Below the pieces are notes generated by a model. It did no database searches and was not told the DNA's origin. It saw nothing but the letters and a program-made list of their open reading frames with translations. This document shows positions 7,914 through 9,917 of a DNA stretch of 9,917 nt, piece by piece. The translations under genes were made by a program, and so were the position numbers. Numbering within the stretch: position 1 is the stretch's first letter; every line of letters starts with the position of its first letter. The stretch spans positions 1 to 9,917 of the forward strand of contig JAJDEL010000047.1 in NCBI GenBank assembly GCA_029259835.1, written 5' to 3'. The DNA is from Planctomicrobium sp. (lineage in GTDB: Bacteria; Planctomycetota; Planctomycetia; Planctomycetales; Planctomycetaceae).

Positions 7914-7947
7914 AAACTTCGCGAACGATCAGTCGTCCACGAAGTTT
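7914..7947 (-). terminator. Hairpin terminator, strongest for the Gly/Tyr-rich protein gene
   Basis: AAACTTCG (7914-7921) pairs with CGAAGTTT (7940-7947). Inside, ACGA (7925-7928) pairs with TCGT (7933-7936) around TCAG, so the hairpin extends through a small internal loop. Read on the minus strand the stem runs directly into a TTTTCTTTTT tract, a good U-tail for the gene ending at 7981. On the plus strand the tail is only TTT, but the hairpin lies 13 bases after the oxoprolinase stop and may help end that transcript. Confidence 0.7.
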
Positions 7948-7980
7948 CAAATCTTGGTAGCACATTGTTTCGGTTTTGCA

Positions 7981-8292
7981 TTAGCGAATATAAATTCCAA
8001 AGCCGCGGGTCTGAATTCCAAAACCAGAACCACCATAGTAGTTGCGACCGTAGTAGCCGCCGCGCCCTCCGTAATATCCACTGTGCCCACCATAATAATT
8101 GTACGATGGTCGGCTGTAGTAGCTACCATGTCCTCCGCCGTAGTAATTTCGGCTCCTGTAAACAGGTGCTCCGTACCCGCCACCATAATGACCACCCGAG
8201 CGACAGGAGCGATGTCCAGCATCTGCGGTGTTGCTGATTGTGAGAAAAGAAAGACCTGCCACGGCGACGATTAACAACATCAATTTCTTCAT
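7981..8292 (-). CDS. Small secreted Gly/Tyr-rich protein
   Basis: The product has 103 residues with a classic Sec signal peptide: MKK, a hydrophobic core (LMLLIVAVAGLSFL) and a likely cleavage site ADA-G after residue 25. By my count the mature 78 residues contain about 25 Gly and 17 Tyr, arranged as irregular YYGG/GYYG repeats (50-88), with many Arg, Ser, His and Asn. The tail, FGIQTRGFGIYIR, is distinct. The start is chosen at ATG 8292, not the upstream in-frame ATG at 8376, because AGGAG sits seven bases before it and the signal peptide starts there. Similar GGY-rich secreted proteins are common in planctomycetes without assigned function; an envelope or extracellular structural or adhesive role is inference. 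A single Cys (30) excludes an intramolecular disulfide. The gene is monocistronic with its own terminator. Confidence 0.82.
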   Translation of the reverse strand: MKKLMLLIVAVAGLSFLTISNTADAGHRSCRSGGHYGGGYGAPVYRSRNYYGGGHGSYYSRPSYNYYGGHSGYYGGRGGYYGRNYYGGSGFGIQTRGFGIYIR

Positions 8293-8488
8293 TTGAAAAC
8301 TCCTGAGGAGGAAGGAAAGCTGTACCGGGTGTTGTTCAGACGTAGGTAGAACACTCAACCAGATGCCCCGGCACAAACCCCATCCTACGCAATATCGAGG
8401 TCCAAACCAGCAGTTTCTGCAACTTCTTCCCTAAGGCGAGTCAGCTCAGGTTGTTAGCGATTTCGTTCAGGTCTCACAGGCGAGTGTG

Positions 8489-8533
8489 AAGTGTATCAAT
8501 TTCGCACTGCGAGACATCCGATTGAATACACTT
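8489..8533 (-). terminator. Bulged hairpin just after the manA stop, possible terminator or 3'-end structure
   Basis: AAGTGTATCAAT (8489-8500) pairs with ATTG (8521-8524) plus ATACACTT (8526-8533), giving 12 bp with one bulged base (8525). The loop holds a second small hairpin, TCGC-ACT-GCGA (8502-8512). It begins 13 bases beyond the manA stop on the minus strand. No U-tract follows, so it is not a classical intrinsic terminator; Rho-dependent ending or transcript stabilisation are alternatives. Confidence 0.45.
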
Positions 8534-8546
8534 TGAGGCTCGTTCA

Positions 8547-9509
8547 TCAATTCAGAAATGAATCGAGCAGCAGAGCCTCCCGATTCGTTTCGAGTTCCAG
8601 CGATGCTCTTTGTGCCGGAAGGACGATTGTCTCACCCTTTCGGAGTATTCCGAAAGATGGGTCGTTTGAGTTCACATTTCCTTGAAGCAAGGTAAGAACA
8701 TGTGCGCGGTTGTCGTTCGGGAAGTCAAAAGTCGCAGGTCCGCGATGTTGATGAACGACGAAGTAGTCGTTGTTCACAAGCTCTTTTGAGTTCTCTGACT
8801 TTGCAATGCCTTGAGGAGTGAGCGGATCGACAGGACCAATTGAAAAGTCGATAGCGTCGAGTCCCAGTTCGAGATGCAGTTCGCGCTGATTACCGAGTGC
8901 GTCAACGCGCCCCCAATCGTCAATTCGATAAGTGATGTTGTTCGGTTCCTGGATTTCGGCAACAAGAATACCTGCCCCCAGACTGTGGACCGTGCCAGGC
9001 TTCAAGTAGAAGCAATCCCCTTGTTTGACTTCAACACAGTGAAGGCAGTCGAGAACTGTTCCGTCCGCGATTGCATTCTCGAAACAAGAACGATCAACGC
9101 CCTCTTTGAGTCCAATGTAAATACGGCTTCCAGGTTGTGAGTCGAGAACAACCCACATCTCTGCTTTGCTTGAACATAGCCCTAAAAAAGCTTCAAAGTT
9201 CTTTTTGCCAGGATGAACCTGAACCGACAAATCCTTGTTGGCATCCAGGAACTTGACCAATAGCGGAAATCGATCTCGTAATGAGTGAACGCCAAGAAGT
9301 TCATCTCGATGTGAGAGCATGAGTTCGCGAAGTGTTGTGCCTTCAAAAGAACCTTTCGCGACCACGCTCTCGTCGCCTGGAAGATCAGCGACTTCCCAGC
9401 TTTCAGAGACGTCTTTGGCATCACCAATTGTTTTATTGAGTTCGCTGCCCAGGCGCCTCCCTCCCCAGAGAGCGTTCTTCAAGATCGGGTGAAATCGCAG
9501 AGGGTCCAT
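8547..9509 (-). CDS. manA: Mannose-6-phosphate isomerase, class I
   Basis: ManA interconverts mannose-6-phosphate and fructose-6-phosphate in the cytoplasm, linking mannose use to glycolysis and supplying precursors for GDP-mannose. The product has 320 residues, the size of the short bacterial (Bacillus-type) enzyme. Cupin-fold zinc ligands are visible: Gln97 and His99 in LSVQVHPGKKN, Glu117 in SSKAEMWVVLD, and His175 in KPGTVHSLGAG. The active-site stretch QEPNNITYRIDDWGR (187-201) carries the conserved Arg195. The N-terminus, LRFHPILKNALWGGRRL, is the usual 'P.....WGG..L' family opening. No signal peptide is present. No Shine-Dalgarno sequence precedes the ATG, as in many planctomycete genes, but the N-terminal match supports this start. 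No other mannose gene adjoins it. TGACGC repeats lie 31-59 bases upstream of the start. Confidence 0.96.
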   Translation of the reverse strand: MDPLRFHPILKNALWGGRRLGSELNKTIGDAKDVSESWEVADLPGDESVVAKGSFEGTTLRELMLSHRDELLGVHSLRDRFPLLVKFLDANKDLSVQVHPGKKNFEAFLGLCSSKAEMWVVLDSQPGSRIYIGLKEGVDRSCFENAIADGTVLDCLHCVEVKQGDCFYLKPGTVHSLGAGILVAEIQEPNNITYRIDDWGRVDALGNQRELHLELGLDAIDFSIGPVDPLTPQGIAKSENSKELVNNDYFVVHQHRGPATFDFPNDNRAHVLTLLQGNVNSNDPSFGILRKGETIVLPAQRASLELETNREALLLDSFLN

Positions 9510-9539
9510 TGATCGTAATGTTCTGATGTTGTTTGGGAA

Positions 9540-9568
9540 GCGTCACCCGCATGACGCAAATTTGACGC
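9540..9568. promoter_or_regulatory. TGACGC repeat cluster upstream of manA, candidate operator
   Basis: GCGTCA (9540-9545) faces TGACGC (9552-9557) as a perfect inverted repeat with a 6-base spacer. A second TGACGC (9563-9568) follows with an 11-base period from the first, about one helical turn. The cluster is 31-59 bases before the manA ATG, where a regulator could act on initiation or the leader RNA. No regulator is identified. Confidence 0.4.
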
Positions 9569-9812
9569 AGGGATGATGGCTCGTTTGAAGGATGAGTACA
9601 AGCTGGAATGTAAGCTTAGTTCTCTCAAAGGTCACTTTCTCAATTTAATACCGAAAATTTTGTTGTATGACTGCAATTTAAAAGGGTCATAGTCCAGGGC
9701 TGGTCAAAAGTTCAATTGAGGTTTGGTACGGGAAATGTATGTGACTGGGTAAGACGATTTTGGTTCACTTTTATGTAAGGATGACCATTGAATGCTTGCC
9801 CCGAGCGGAATT

Positions 9813-9831
9813 TGTTGCACTTTTTGCAACA
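9813..9831. repeat. Short perfect hairpin, 7-bp stem
   Basis: TGTTGCA (9813-9819) and TGCAACA (9825-9831) are perfect inverted copies around CTTTT. No U-tract follows on either strand, so it is not a clear intrinsic terminator. It could end a gene entering on the minus strand from the right, or be part of an intergenic repeat. Confidence 0.4.
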
Positions 9832-9876
9832 GATTCCAGACCCTCGTGGGCGCCAGGGACAGCGTCACTCACTTTC

Positions 9877-9889
9877 GGCCATGCTGGCC
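9877..9889. repeat. GGCCA palindrome near the right edge
   Basis: GGCCA (9877-9881) and TGGCC (9885-9889) are inverted around TGC. It lies 45 bases after the 7-bp hairpin. Together the two may mark one end of an intergenic repeat or an unseen neighbouring gene. Confidence 0.35.
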
Positions 9890-9917
9890 ACAATTATCTG
9901 TGCGGTCCTTTCAGGAT

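Larger units (their letters stand above)
9510..9917. other. Right-hand non-coding stretch, no convincing gene
   Basis: About 400 bases upstream of manA reach the right edge. They hold the TGACGC repeats near the manA start, an AT-rich middle, a TATGAC/GTCATA inverted pair (9666-9671/9686-9691) and two palindromes near the edge. A plus frame from ATG 9781 stays open for 45 codons to the edge. Two minus frames entering from the edge end in stops after 7 and 16 codons. None is long or recognisable enough to call. A manA promoter must lie here, but no clear -35/-10 pair was found. Confidence 0.5.

Noticed and set aside
8341..8389. CGTAGG/CCTACG inverted pair in the leader of the Gly/Tyr-rich gene
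   Set aside because: The arms are only 6 bp with a loop of about 37 bases and no extended pairing, which is expected by chance at this length.
1..9917. CRISPR array, tRNA/rRNA genes, insertion sequence or prophage
   Set aside because: No regularly spaced direct repeats, cloverleaf-like sequences, transposase or phage motifs were seen on either strand, and the genes look like ordinary chromosomal ones.

Overview
The window looks like an ordinary stretch of a Planctomycetota chromosome, probably from a marine or sulfatase-rich lineage. The evidence is: a Tat-exported formylglycine-type sulfatase, a Tat-exported Gfo/Idh/MocA oxidoreductase with an SRRELLK leader, a single-TM protein with a planctomycete-style 'SFVVHVILLILL' anchor, a Gly/Tyr-rich small secreted protein, moderate GC, and mostly single-gene transcription units that alternate in strand. 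The genus cannot be fixed from the sequence. There is no tRNA, rRNA, CRISPR array, transposase or phage gene.

Layout. (1) 1..1246, minus: a sulfatase whose C-terminus lies beyond the left edge. (2) 1247..1505: a divergent control region with two back-to-back sigma70-like promoters; each -35 overlaps one arm of an 8-bp inverted repeat. (3) 1506..2444, plus: a membrane-anchored protein of unknown function. (4) 2473..2505: a strong bidirectional terminator between convergent genes. (5) 2529..3899, minus: a Gfo/Idh/MocA-family oxidoreductase. (6) 3953..7900, plus: a 1315-residue fused HyuA-HyuB (5-oxoprolinase/hydantoinase) protein, divergent from the oxidoreductase across 53 bp. (7) 7914..7947: a hairpin terminator, followed by a 103-residue Gly/Tyr-rich secreted protein on the minus strand (7981..8292). 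(8) 8547..9509, minus: a class I mannose-6-phosphate isomerase (manA), with a bulged hairpin just after its stop. (9) 9510..9917: about 400 bp with no convincing gene, holding TGACGC repeats close to the manA start and two palindromes near the right edge.

How the genes fit together. No multi-gene operon is visible; each gene has its own start context and most have their own terminator. The themes are typical of planctomycete carbon scavenging: desulfation of sulfated compounds outside the cytoplasm (sulfatase), a probable exported sugar-type oxidoreductase, mannose-6-P/fructose-6-P interconversion (ManA), and ATP-dependent opening of a cyclic amide such as 5-oxoproline. This link is inference from function, not from shared regulation. 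I found no evidence for a new multi-gene system. The items most worth a second look are the symmetric divergent promoter region, the extra segment inside the HyuA half of the oxoprolinase, the unknown membrane protein and the Gly/Tyr-rich peptide.
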